Below, piece after piece: positions 52,482 to 61,127 of a stretch of 64,000 nt of DNA. A program made the translations under genes and the position numbers. The DNA comes from Candidatus Melainabacteria bacterium (GTDB lineage: Bacteria; Cyanobacteriota; Vampirovibrionia; Gastranaerophilales; Gastranaerophilaceae). The first letter of the stretch is position 1, and each line of letters starts with the position of its first letter. The stretch lies in assembly GCA_003258795.1 (NCBI GenBank), contig QHMH01000012.1:1-64000 (forward strand), read 5' to 3'. Under the pieces are notes generated by a model that was given only the letters and a program-made list of their open reading frames with translations, was not told the DNA's origin and made no database searches.

Positions 52482-52505
52482 ATAACACTCGCTTTCTTCT
52501 TTTGC

Positions 52506-53873
52506 CTACAAACTAACTGAGAAATCAGTTAATTTTCTCTTTTTCTCTGTATAAATTTCTGGTTTTTGAAAATCATTTGCACAAGAAGCAGCACAATTGG
52601 CAAGTGCCGTTGCCCAAAAGCAATCAGCATGACCATTTGCGCTTTCTTCAGCATCAAGTCTGATATTACCAGCTTTTGTTGTAATCCTTTTTACAGAATG
52701 AAAATCTTCTATGAAATCTGGGGATATTTTGCTGTCTATTCTCAAATTTCTATCTTCAATAATGATATAAAGCATAGTAGCCATTTCCTCTTTGGAAGAA
52801 TTTGAAAAAGTTACAGCTTCAACTTTTGACTTTCCAAAATCAATTTGAGCATCTTCTGCTAAATTATTACCAATACCTGTTGCATCAATACAGGCTCTTC
52901 TTAAATTTTTCATTTTCAGGAAACCATATAAGATTTCTTTTTGATCACGGAAACGGACATTGCGGAGAACAACTAATTGCCTTAGATACCGTATGTTTTC
53001 TACTTTTTCAAGAAGTATCATTACAGATTTATGTCCACTTCTTGCAACGTCAAAACCCAAGTATAAATCTTTTGAATCATCAAGGTTTTCTCTTAAAACA
53101 TTATCTTCTTTGCATTTCAATATTTGTTCGTAAGATAAGAATGCAGTTGATTCGTCGACTGGAATACATCTAAATTCTTCATTCCAAGTAATTTCATCTC
53201 CGGCATCTTTTCTCAATTCTTCAAGAAAATCAGCTCTTTCTTCATCACTTAAAACTCTTTTTTTAATTTTGTCAGCAAGTCCTTGTTCAACTGCTAACTC
53301 AATTGGTACAGTATGAAGCGAATAATTTAGTTCACCCTTTTTTATTTTTTGAACGATTTTAAAGAAAAGCGTTTGTTGACCATGATGCGTTGATATAACT
53401 CGAATTGGATATCCCCACATTTTGGCAGAGGCATAGGCAGCTTTCCAAAGAGCTTTTTGATCTTTATGAAAAGCAAATTCATCTATAACTACTTTTCCAC
53501 CTTTAGATCTGAACTGAGATGGATTTGAGGAAAGTGCAAAGATTTTAGCACCATTTGCGAATTCAAGTCCATAAGCTTTAATATCTTTTTCCTCGTTTAT
53601 TAAAACCTCTCCTAAATCTTTAGCGATGCAATTGAAGAAAGATGCCCATTCTCTACAATAATCTATATATTCTTTTGCAGCAGACAAATCTGCAGAAGTA
53701 AACCACACTTTTAAAGCTCTATTGTTTGTGAAGTAATTTTCAACAACACAATCTCTTACGTCCTCATAAGATTGGACGTATGTAAATCCTTCTCTTCTGC
53801 CCTTTTCGGCAAATTTGATTTGCGATTTATCTTCTAACCAATTTTTTTGATATTTTAACCAAAATTGTTTCAT
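52506..53873 (-). CDS. Terminase large subunit (Mu gp28-like)
   Basis: 455 residues. The ATPase core carries KFAEKGRREGFTYVQSYED, a P-loop-like GRREG, and Walker B KVVIDEFAFHKD; the RNase H-like nuclease has LYLGFDVARSGHKSV and ACIDATGIGNNLAED. It packages DNA, a headful process in Mu-like phages. It is preceded by the small subunit and followed by the portal. Confidence 0.94.
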   Translation of the reverse strand: MKQFWLKYQKNWLEDKSQIKFAEKGRREGFTYVQSYEDVRDCVVENYFTNNRALKVWFTSADLSAAKEYIDYCREWASFFNCIAKDLGEVLINEEKDIKAYGLEFANGAKIFALSSNPSQFRSKGGKVVIDEFAFHKDQKALWKAAYASAKMWGYPIRVISTHHGQQTLFFKIVQKIKKGELNYSLHTVPIELAVEQGLADKIKKRVLSDEERADFLEELRKDAGDEITWNEEFRCIPVDESTAFLSYEQILKCKEDNVLRENLDDSKDLYLGFDVARSGHKSVMILLEKVENIRYLRQLVVLRNVRFRDQKEILYGFLKMKNLRRACIDATGIGNNLAEDAQIDFGKSKVEAVTFSNSSKEEMATMLYIIIEDRNLRIDSKISPDFIEDFHSVKRITTKAGNIRLDAEESANGHADCFWATALANCAASCANDFQKPEIYTEKKRKLTDFSVSL

Positions 53874-53877
53874 AAGG

Positions 53878-54294
53878 TCAGTTCCCCATAAGTTTTTTGT
53901 CTATTGCAATGGCAACTTTTTTTGACATGTCTTTTTCGTTCTTTTCTTCATTTAATTTTTCGTTTATAAGCATTTCATCAAAGGCTTTGATTTTAGGGAG
54001 TTTTTCTGCCATTTTGCCAATAAAATTAAGGGCAGAAGCTTCTGGCATCTCACCCATTTTTATTTTTTCATTCGCATCTTTTGCAAGATGAATTACAAGC
54101 TCTTGAAGAGCTGCAGAACAGGTGTATTGACTTGATAAAAAATCTTTTCTCTTATTTTCCCAATTTCCGTTTTTTTGCCACCTTGCGAGTGTTTTTTCAG
54201 AAATTGAAAGTTTTTGAGATATCAGCCTGATAGATAGTTGTTCTTCTACATAATATTTTTCTGCTAAAAGTCCATAGTCCTCAAATTTAGCCAT
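53878..54294 (-). CDS. Terminase small subunit (DUF1804-like)
   Basis: 138 residues. N-terminal helix-turn-helix (EKYYVEEQLSIRLISQKLSI, SEKTLARWQKNGNWENKRKDFL) typical of small terminases that recognise DNA, then a helical oligomerisation region. It lies 4 nt upstream of the large subunit. Confidence 0.85.
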   Translation of the reverse strand: MAKFEDYGLLAEKYYVEEQLSIRLISQKLSISEKTLARWQKNGNWENKRKDFLSSQYTCSAALQELVIHLAKDANEKIKMGEMPEASALNFIGKMAEKLPKIKAFDEMLINEKLNEEKNEKDMSKKVAIAIDKKLMGN

Positions 54295-54298
54295 TTAC

Positions 54299-54550
54299 CT
54301 AAAACCCCAATTGATTTTCAATCACATCTATACAATGCTCCGAATCTGAAAGTTCTTTTTTATATTTCAAAAGTTCGCCAGCACATTGTTCTATTTCCTC
54401 TGCCTTTATCTCTTTCGCAGATTTGAAAAATGGATTTATCGAATTTTGAAGTTCCCAGATTAAACGCTTAATTTTGAGTTCACATTTTTTTCTTTCCGCT
54501 CTTTTTTCGTAAAGTTCAAGTTTCAGTTTCATAACGGTTGGGTTAATCAA
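54299..54550 (-). CDS. Small helical phage protein
   Basis: 83 residues, Lys/Glu-rich and helical (KLKLELYEKRAERKKCELK), resembling the small Mu-type genes between lysis and terminase. TTG at 54550 is chosen because GAGGAGG sits 6 nt upstream; the TTG overlaps the upstream gene's end (AAATTGATTAA). The ATG at 54532 has no such site. Function unknown. Confidence 0.6.
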   Translation of the reverse strand: MINPTVMKLKLELYEKRAERKKCELKIKRLIWELQNSINPFFKSAKEIKAEEIEQCAGELLKYKKELSDSEHCIDVIENQLGF

Positions 54551-54821
54551 TTTTTGCCTCCTCGTGGTACTTCTTAGCAACTGGACACCATTTATTGTTT
54601 GTAATTTGTTCCAAAATTTTTTGCAAAAGCCCTGAATTTATCATTGTTGTATCAAAAAGCTTTTCATACATTACAAACATACGATTAGTTGTTTCTCCGT
54701 ACATCTTAATTAAACTTTCAATACTTGTTTTGTTTGATTGAAGCATAAGATAAAAGCATACAAACATTAGAGCAGTTGTACCCAATTCCTTTAACCATGC
54801 CGAGTTTAATAAATCTGTCAT
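54543..54821 (-). CDS. Small membrane protein, holin-like (BhlA/UviB-type?)
   Basis: 92 residues. One N-terminal transmembrane helix (~10-28, LGTTALMFVCFYLMLQ) precedes a helical cytosolic tail. The topology resembles BhlA/UviB-type holins, and the position at the head of the leftward arm fits a lysis role, but no endolysin is next to it. An alternative is a membrane anchor for terminase or DNA entry. Confidence 0.45.
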   Translation of the reverse strand: MTDLLNSAWLKELGTTALMFVCFYLMLQSNKTSIESLIKMYGETTNRMFVMYEKLFDTTMINSGLLQKILEQITNNKWCPVAKKYHEEAKID

Positions 54822-55010
54822 AATTACCTTTCAGTATTTTCTAAATCTCTTGTAACCGATACTACATTCACTCGGGAAGGATTTTCAAATACTGGAAATA
54901 TTTTTTTTAATAATAATCACAATTTCATTATTAAAACTATTTTTAATGTTGGAAGCAGATTTTCCATCACTTTATGATGACCTTGCAAAACATAAAGGAA
55001 GGAAAATTTT
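54822..55010. promoter_or_regulatory. Divergent intergenic region between the two phage arms
   Basis: 189 nt separate the leftward terminase arm from the rightward capsid arm. It should hold both late promoters, perhaps bound by Mor/C. It is A/T-rich with T8 and ATTAT repeats. I see no confident -10/-35 pair. GGAAGGAA lies just before the rightward start at 55011. Confidence 0.5.
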
Positions 55011-55877
55011 ATGAAACTTTGTCACATTTTTAAAACTGGTTATCACACAGATTCTCAAGGTAACAAACGTTATTGGTCAATAGAAGATTTGAATAAAATT
55101 GTTAAGCAATTTGAAACTGTTCACAAAGATGCCCCAATTTGTATTGGACATCCAAAATCGTCGGCTCCCGCCTATGGCTGGATAGATAAAGTTATAAGAA
55201 AAGGGGACAACCTTTATTGCACATTTAAGAATGTACAAAAAGAGTTTTGGGAAGCTTGTAAGAAGGGGCTTTTTAAAAATCGCTCAATTAGTCTTGATAA
55301 AGATTTTAATATAAGACATCTTGCATTTTTAGGTGCACAAGCACCAGCGATTAAGGGACTTGAACAATTTTGTTTTTCAGATGATGAAAACTACTTATGT
55401 TTTGATTTTTCGGACTATTCCGATATAGAACTCTCACAAAGAAAGGAGAAAAGGGTGGAAGAAAAGAAATTACAAGGTCTTCTTGATGAAAAAAATTCAG
55501 AAATAGAATCGCTGAAAAAATCTCTTGAAGAAATGAAAAAAAATCAAAAAATCAAAGAATTTGAAGATTTTTGTGATGCCGCAATCAAAGAAGGAAACAT
55601 TTTACCAAGACACAGAGAAAGTATTATCAATATTCTTTTAGCTTGTGATGACACAAAGACTTTCAACTTTGAAGACGGGGAAGAGAAAAATGCGGTTGAA
55701 GTCGCTAAAAACTTTGTTAAATCCCTAAAAATAATGAATTTTGAAGAAGTTGCAATAGACGGAAATGATAAAAAAAGGGGTGGTGGTGACGCACAATCAA
55801 TTGCAAAAAAAATCCAAAAAATTATGAAAGAAAAAGGGCTTGGCGAAGCTGAAGCTTATGGTTTTATCACAAAATAG
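55011..55877 (+). CDS. Prohead protease/scaffold protein (Mu gpI-like)
   Basis: 288 residues. N-terminal half has IVKQFETVHKDAPICIGHPK and KGLFKNRSISLDKDFNIRH, the phage I-like protease block (likely catalytic Ser in RSIS and His in GHP). The C-terminal half is charged coiled coil, the scaffold. GGAAGGAAAA precedes the ATG. It begins the rightward arm, before decoration and capsid genes. Confidence 0.85.
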   Translation: MKLCHIFKTGYHTDSQGNKRYWSIEDLNKIVKQFETVHKDAPICIGHPKSSAPAYGWIDKVIRKGDNLYCTFKNVQKEFWEACKKGLFKNRSISLDKDFNIRHLAFLGAQAPAIKGLEQFCFSDDENYLCFDFSDYSDIELSQRKEKRVEEKKLQGLLDEKNSEIESLKKSLEEMKKNQKIKEFEDFCDAAIKEGNILPRHRESIINILLACDDTKTFNFEDGEEKNAVEVAKNFVKSLKIMNFEEVAIDGNDKKRGGGDAQSIAKKIQKIMKEKGLGEAEAYGFITK

Positions 55878-55892
55878 AAAGGAGAAAATATC

Positions 55893-56303
55893 GTGGAAGA
55901 TATTTTGAGTTACAGAGCGGGCGAAGATTTGTCCGAAAAAACAATTGTTAAATTTTCAAAAGAAGGAACTGTAGTTAAGGCAACTTCACCTGCAGATAAA
56001 ATTTGCGGAGTAGTTCTTTTCAAAGCTGATTCTGACGGTGTAGTCGATGTTTTAAGAGCAGGTAGAGGTTTGGTTAACACTGCAGGAAGCATTAGTGCTG
56101 GAGATTTTGTCACAGTTAATAAAGATGGTAAAGCTTGTGCACTTGATATTACAACTTTAGATGAAGGTGCTAATTACATTTTGGGTCAGGCTGAAGAAAC
56201 TTCATCATCTGCGGCTTTGCTTCAAATCAATATTCATCCGCAATTGCTTGTTATTCCAGCAAAAGCTGAGGAAACAGAAACAGAAAATAATGGACAAGTA
56301 TAA
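55893..56303 (+). CDS. Capsid decoration protein (DUF2190-like)
   Basis: 136 residues with a GTG start at 55893 after AAAGGAGAAAA. The beta-rich core has DLSEKTIVKFSKEGTVVKA, DKICGVVLFKADSDGVVDVL and GSISAGDFVTVNKDGKA, typical of the decorator that stabilises Mu-like and related heads. It is located directly before the major capsid gene. Confidence 0.82.
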   Translation: MEDILSYRAGEDLSEKTIVKFSKEGTVVKATSPADKICGVVLFKADSDGVVDVLRAGRGLVNTAGSISAGDFVTVNKDGKACALDITTLDEGANYILGQAEETSSSAALLQINIHPQLLVIPAKAEETETENNGQV

Positions 56304-56350
56304 GATAAAAAATTTGTAATTTAACACAGTAAAAAAGGAAAGGATTAAAA

Positions 56351-57289
56351 ATGTCATTGATTGAATTACCTTACGTTGCAAATGAAACCTTAACTGGACT
56401 TGCAATTGCATATAACCCTACTGGGTTGATTGGAGATAAAATTTTGACTCATACTCAAGTTGATACTCCAGAATTTAAATATCGTTATTATGAAAAAGGT
56501 CAATTTTTAACAACAAAAGATACTGAAATTGGAGAATATGGAGAACCAATTGAAGAGGAATTTGCTTACAAGGAAAAACTTGAAAGTATAAGTGTTTACG
56601 CACATATGACAAAATTATCAGTAAGACACTTACACGCTAACACATCTGAAGCGAATAAAGAAGCAAAAAGAGTAATGTTTTCTAAAAACAAACTTAAACT
56701 TGCAGGCGAAGTAAGACTTGCAAATTTACTTCGAGATAAATCTATTTACGAAGGCAATAGCCTTGAACTTACAGCACAAAACAACTTTTCTGTTTCGACA
56801 ACAAAAGTTATTAAAACTATTCAAGGTTGTATGGATAAAATGTACAACCGTGCAAATACAGTTGTTATGTCATCAAGAACTTTATCTCAGTTGAGAACAT
56901 GTCCACAAATTGTAACTTCTCTCAAGGGAAAAGAAGTTGAAGATGGTATGGTTTCAATGGAATTTTTGAAAAACGAAGTTTTTGGCGTTGATAACATTTT
57001 GGTGGGACAAGGTCGTGTTAACACTACAAAAAGAGGTCAAAATGTAAATCTTTCTTACATTTGGGGAAATGATATCATATTGGCTTATGTGGATGAAGCG
57101 GCTGACATTGATTGTGGTTTAACTTTTGGACAAAGAGCCATTTACAAACCATATAGCGTTCAAACTTTCTCTGATGCTAAACCTGGAGCAGAGGGTGTTG
57201 TTCACTACAAGTCTGTTGAAGAATACAAAGACTTTATCACATGTCCTGACTGCGGATACATCATTAAAAATGCGTTCACACAAGATTAA
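56351..57289 (+). CDS. Major capsid protein
   Basis: 312 residues. HK97-type fold is inferred from TGLAIAYNPTGLIGDKILTH, EAKRVMFSKNKLKLAGEVRL, TVVMSSRTLSQLRTCPQIV and IWGNDIILAYVDEAADIDCG. The C-terminus carries CPDCG, a lone zinc-knuckle-like motif not typical of capsids. It follows the decoration gene and precedes gp36/gp37-like genes, as in Mu. Confidence 0.85.
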   Translation: MSLIELPYVANETLTGLAIAYNPTGLIGDKILTHTQVDTPEFKYRYYEKGQFLTTKDTEIGEYGEPIEEEFAYKEKLESISVYAHMTKLSVRHLHANTSEANKEAKRVMFSKNKLKLAGEVRLANLLRDKSIYEGNSLELTAQNNFSVSTTKVIKTIQGCMDKMYNRANTVVMSSRTLSQLRTCPQIVTSLKGKEVEDGMVSMEFLKNEVFGVDNILVGQGRVNTTKRGQNVNLSYIWGNDIILAYVDEAADIDCGLTFGQRAIYKPYSVQTFSDAKPGAEGVVHYKSVEEYKDFITCPDCGYIIKNAFTQD

Positions 57290-57298
57290 GGAGAAATT

Positions 57299-57733
57299 AT
57301 GTACTGCAATATAAGCGATTTATTGACTCGGGTAAATGAAAAAACGTTGATTAACCTATCCAAAGATGAACCTCCATACGATAAAATCGACGAAAAAATC
57401 ATAACAGAAAACATTGAAGTAGCTTCTGATTTGGTTGATGCTTCTATAAGAAACAAGTACACACTACCCCTTGTTAATGTTCCATCTGTTATAAAACAAA
57501 TTACCGCTGATATAGTCATTTATCGCTTATATTCTCGCAGGGCGCAAGATATTCCGCAAAACTACGTCAAAAACTACGAATTCGCACTTTCTCTGTTATC
57601 AGAATTTCAATGTGGATCTAAAATTTTGAAAACTGATTCTGAAGAAAATCTCGGCTCTTGTTTGTATCTCACAGACAAGCAAGAGTCAGATGTGCGATTT
57701 TCCAAAGAAAAATTAAGAGGATTTAATTTATGA
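57299..57733 (+). CDS. Head-tail connector gp36-like (DUF1320)
   Basis: 144 residues beginning MYCNISDLLTRVNEKTLINLSKD, then IEVASDLVDASIRNKYTLPL and IKQITADIVIYRLYSRRAQ, the DUF1320/gp36 signature. It is a head-completion adaptor. It overlaps the next gene by 4 nt. Confidence 0.88.
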   Translation: MYCNISDLLTRVNEKTLINLSKDEPPYDKIDEKIITENIEVASDLVDASIRNKYTLPLVNVPSVIKQITADIVIYRLYSRRAQDIPQNYVKNYEFALSLLSEFQCGSKILKTDSEENLGSCLYLTDKQESDVRFSKEKLRGFNL

Positions 57734-58155
57734 ACTGCTTGATTGCTTATTGCGAAGACAATATTAAAACTGCTCTTTCTAAAGCTTTTCCAAACTTTGA
57801 CATAATAAGTTTTCCTACAAACTTTGAAAAATACACCTTCACATCTGCAACCGGTTGTTTACTTATTAAATTTTCTGGTGCTTCTTTCGAAAAACAGAAC
57901 ACCTTGTGGAACAGCAATCAAAGTTCAAAAGTAAGATTTACTATAATCGCTGGTTACAGAGGTTTAAACAATTACAATGAAATCTTTGAACCACAACAGT
58001 TGTTAAAAAACACTCTTTGCGGATTAGAAGTTTTAGGGAAAAAACTTTATCTTATCGACGAACAATTTTTAAAAGAAAAAAATACGGATATATATTGCTC
58101 AACTACATTTGAAATTGAGTTATTTCAAGATGATTTTAATGAGCTTATACAATAA
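57730..58155 (+). CDS. Tail terminator/connector gp37-like (DUF1834)
   Basis: 141 residues. Alpha/beta pattern with NFEKYTFTSATGCLLIKFSG and KVRFTIIAGYRGLNNYNEIF, similar to Mu gp37 (DUF1834). Position between gp36 and sheath supports a role as tail completion protein. Confidence 0.8.
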   Translation: MNCLIAYCEDNIKTALSKAFPNFDIISFPTNFEKYTFTSATGCLLIKFSGASFEKQNTLWNSNQSSKVRFTIIAGYRGLNNYNEIFEPQQLLKNTLCGLEVLGKKLYLIDEQFLKEKNTDIYCSTTFEIELFQDDFNELIQ

Positions 58156-58177
58156 CAAAAAAAGGAGAAAATAAAAA

Positions 58178-59605
58178 ATGCTTCACGGAATAATTACTGA
58201 ACAAAAAGAATCTAAATCGCCGCTTGAAGATGCACAAACAAACATTGTTTGTGTTTTGGGTACAGTGCCGACTTTTTTGCTCGGAAAAGATTTTAAAACA
58301 CTAAACACCCCCATTCCTATAAGAAATTATGGCGATATAGCAAATTATGCAGGTGTCAACCTAAAAGAATATACTATGTATGATGCACTTGAAACAATCA
58401 TGGATGAATCTGGCGGTGCAACAATTTACATGATAAACGTTTTTGACGAAGAAAAACACAAGGTCAGTGTTAGTCAAAAAAGCGTTAGTGCAACTTCAAA
58501 TATGATTGAGCTTGAGGGTGGAATTATAAGTTTAACTCTAAAAAATGGGGATAGCGTTGGAGTTGAAGGAAGTGATTATGAACTAATCCAAGATGGAAAC
58601 ATTTGCAAAATTATCCTTTTATCTGACTCATTTAAGAGTGCAGGAAATCTTACTTGTTCTTATGACAGGGCAGATTTAACTAAAGTTACAGCTGCAGATT
58701 TTGTTGGTACTGTTGGCAATGATGGAACAAAGAGCGGGGCAAAGGCTATTGTGAATGTTTCACAACTTTATGGTGATGACGTTAATATAATTATTGCGCC
58801 TTCTTATTCTTCTATTCCAGCGGTAAGGTCTGCTTTGTGTGGAATTGCAGAAGAAATTAAGGCAAGAGTATATGTTGACGTTCCTCAAGGAACATCTGTT
58901 AATGCTGCTGTACAAGGAAGAATTGCCGGTGATGTTGACTTGAAATGTTCTTCAAGAAATTGCTATATGGCTATGCCATGGGTTAAGAGATATAATTCTT
59001 ATCTTGATGAAACATTACTCCGTCCAATATCACCTGTTCTTGCAGGTTTGAGAGTTAAGCTTAACAAGACTCGAAATATTGCAAAATCAATCGATAATAC
59101 AAAATCCTCTACAATAAAAGGGTTGGAATTCCCAGTAGAATTTGTTTTGAACAAGGAAAACACCGAAAGTAATGCACTTAATGGCGCTGGTATTGCTACG
59201 GTTATAAATTACAAAGGAACATACAGAATTTGGGGAGTAAGAAATTGTTCTTATCCTTCTTCAACAGACTTTAAAACCTGCGATAGTGTTGTTGATGTTG
59301 CAAACTTTATTGAAAAAACTATTGAGCAAGGAAGCTTTGAGTGTGTGGGTGAAAATATTACAAAATCGTTTATCGACGCAATAATAGAGCAGATTAACGC
59401 AAAATTTAACACTTGGAGAAATCCAGAAGATGCGATTATCTATGACGGTAGAGCCTATTATGATGAAAGCCTTAATCCTGCTGAAGAATTGGCAAAATTC
59501 AAACTTAAAATTCCATATGAATTTTGTCCACTTTCAACAATTGAGCAGTTAACTTATCGCTCTTTTGTAAACATTAACATTATGAACAAAGCTTTAAATG
59601 AGTAA
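58178..59605 (+). CDS. Contractile tail sheath protein
   Basis: 475 residues. N-terminal IVCVLGTVPTFLLGKDF, a variable insertion (~95-170) on the outer face, and the conserved core with GLEFPVEFVLNKENTESNAL, YKGTYRIWGVRNCSY, IEKTIEQGSFECVGEN and KIPYEFCPLSTIEQLTYR. This defines a myovirus. AAAGGAGAAAA lies upstream. Confidence 0.94.
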   Translation: MLHGIITEQKESKSPLEDAQTNIVCVLGTVPTFLLGKDFKTLNTPIPIRNYGDIANYAGVNLKEYTMYDALETIMDESGGATIYMINVFDEEKHKVSVSQKSVSATSNMIELEGGIISLTLKNGDSVGVEGSDYELIQDGNICKIILLSDSFKSAGNLTCSYDRADLTKVTAADFVGTVGNDGTKSGAKAIVNVSQLYGDDVNIIIAPSYSSIPAVRSALCGIAEEIKARVYVDVPQGTSVNAAVQGRIAGDVDLKCSSRNCYMAMPWVKRYNSYLDETLLRPISPVLAGLRVKLNKTRNIAKSIDNTKSSTIKGLEFPVEFVLNKENTESNALNGAGIATVINYKGTYRIWGVRNCSYPSSTDFKTCDSVVDVANFIEKTIEQGSFECVGENITKSFIDAIIEQINAKFNTWRNPEDAIIYDGRAYYDESLNPAEELAKFKLKIPYEFCPLSTIEQLTYRSFVNINIMNKALNE

Positions 59606-59625
59606 TAAAGAAAGGATAAAAAGCA

Positions 59626-60138
59626 ATGGCAAACATATTATCACAGGCACATTTATATATAGGAACATCTATGTTCGGAAAAGTTAGTGAGTTTAAATTT
59701 CCAGACGTAACAAACGTTGTCACTGAAATTAAGCCTATTGATTCTATCGGAAAATACAGCTTGCCTGTTGGAATTCAGTTAGAGGATGCTTCACTAAAGT
59801 TTATTGGTTTCAATGCAAAAGCATTTGAAGAGTTGTCAGATTTGACAAGTGAACACTTGATTACAGTTAGGGGTAACCTTAAAGAATTTAATGGTGTAAC
59901 GCTAAAAGATGAACAAGCTATCAAAGGCTCTATTAGATGCATAACTAAAAAAATCACCTCACTTGGCACAATCAAAGGTCAAGAAAACGCTGAATTTGTT
60001 GTCGAACTAATCCCACATGCAATAAAACTTGAACATAAGGGAAAAGTTCTAACTGAAATAGATATTCCAAACAATATTTACACAAATAACAGCGAAGATA
60101 TGCTTTCTAAAATGCGTTCAAATTTGGGACTCAATTAG
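59626..60138 (+). CDS. Tail tube protein
   Basis: 170 residues. Beta-rich Hcp-like fold (LSQAHLYIGTSMFGKVSEF, LEDASLKFIGFNAKAFEEL, LKFNGVTLKDEQAI-like strand, GQENAEFVVELIPHAIKL), the typical FII/gp-tube partner of the sheath. It lies directly after the sheath. Confidence 0.9.
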   Translation: MANILSQAHLYIGTSMFGKVSEFKFPDVTNVVTEIKPIDSIGKYSLPVGIQLEDASLKFIGFNAKAFEELSDLTSEHLITVRGNLKEFNGVTLKDEQAIKGSIRCITKKITSLGTIKGQENAEFVVELIPHAIKLEHKGKVLTEIDIPNNIYTNNSEDMLSKMRSNLGLN

Positions 60139-60148
60139 GGGGTAAGTT

Positions 60149-60445
60149 ATGTCAAAAAGTAAGGAAAATCTCGATTTTATTGAACTTCCGATAAGCGGGA
60201 AAAAAGTAACAATAAAAGATATATCAAAAGCTGACGGGAATTTGCTTATGAAGGCAAGGGAAGAATGTGGCGGCGGGGCAAAAACCGCCGTATTCATCCT
60301 CGCTGAATTAGCAGAGTTTGACGGGCAAAAACTCACAGGTTTTGACATTCTTGACTTGGATCTTGAAGATGTAATAACACTTGAGGATTTCTATGCTGAA
60401 AAAAAGCACAATTATGCTTTAACCCTCAAAAAATCATCTACATAA
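60149..60445 (+). CDS. Tail assembly chaperone (G-type frame)
   Basis: 98 residues (KENLDFIELPISGKKVTIKDI, GNLLMKAREECGGG, EFDGQKLTGFDILDLDLED), similar to the Mu gp41/lambda gpG role. It coats tape measure during tail assembly. A -1 frame beginning at the AAAAAA run near 60428-60433 continues as a T-type extension (see 60149-60555). Confidence 0.85.
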   Translation: MSKSKENLDFIELPISGKKVTIKDISKADGNLLMKAREECGGGAKTAVFILAELAEFDGQKLTGFDILDLDLEDVITLEDFYAEKKHNYALTLKKSST

Positions 60446-60555
60446 GTAATATTACGGGTTGGAGCTACGAATCTCTCATGAAAATGAAATTGTCTGAAAT
60501 AGATTTTTGGTTTGAAGAGGTTTCAATATTTGCAAATAATAAAAGGAAATTATGA
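60149..60555 (+). CDS. Frameshifted tail assembly chaperone (G-T fusion)
   Basis: At CTC AAA AAA TCA (60425-60436) the frame just one base back stays open: the shifted product continues IIYISNITGWSYESLMKMKL then SEIDFWFEEVSIFANNKRKL to TGA at 60553-60555. GWxYxxLMxMxLxxIxFWF is the G-T extension pattern of tail chaperones. The fusion would be ~135 residues versus 98 unshifted. No ribosome site is seen before the internal ATG at 60478, arguing against an independent gene. Confidence 0.75.
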
Positions 60556-61127
60556 TAATTAAGAAAAGTGATTTACAAAAACGTAATATAGAAAATTTTA
60601 TAAAAGAAAATCGTGAATCATTGCAAGGTTCTGCACTTTTTACACGTAATTCAAGCTTGATATCAAAAATTGTATGTCATGCCTGTCAAGGAAAATGTGA
60701 AGTAAAGGGGGAACATTTTATCCCCTCTCACATTGCTTCTATTTACGAAGATGTAGGAGAAGACGGCAATGTCGAACTTTATCTGCTTGATATAAAACCT
60801 CCAATATCTACAAGGCAAAAACTTATAGATTATCTTAATTCAAGCAAAGATGATTTCGTAATTTTTGAAAGATTTTTCCCAATTGATATAAGACAATTTA
60901 ACAACTATATGAAAAAGCGAGTCGGACTAATTTATGGACTTTTGAGTGCCGTTCAATCCATTTTTAAAAATTTCACAATCAAACATGGAATGCATTGTTC
61001 AGAAAACTACATTTATGCATACAACCAACAAGGATTTATGTTTGACATTAACGCAAACAAGTCAACACCAGATTCACTACTTCATTATTTAATTAACACG
61101 GAGTATAAACTCAATGAAAAATCTTAA
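60552..61127 (+). CDS. Permuted papain-like (YiiX/NlpC-type) cysteine peptidase
   Basis: 191 residues. A His in HFIPSHIASIYE comes before a Cys in GMHCSENYIYAY, the circularly permuted order of YiiX/YebB-like NlpC/P60 relatives. Likely cuts peptidoglycan or an amide at DNA entry. It overlaps the chaperone T frame by 4 nt (ATGA), and the tape-measure-position gene by 14 nt, so all three are coupled. Confidence 0.65.
   Translation: MIIKKSDLQKRNIENFIKENRESLQGSALFTRNSSLISKIVCHACQGKCEVKGEHFIPSHIASIYEDVGEDGNVELYLLDIKPPISTRQKLIDYLNSSKDDFVIFERFFPIDIRQFNNYMKKRVGLIYGLLSAVQSIFKNFTIKHGMHCSENYIYAYNQQGFMFDINANKSTPDSLLHYLINTEYKLNEKS

Noticed and set aside
60478..60555. Independent 25-aa gene after the tail chaperone
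   Set aside because: No ribosome site precedes its ATG, and the same frame is open back to the A6 slip site, matching a chaperone frameshift extension instead.
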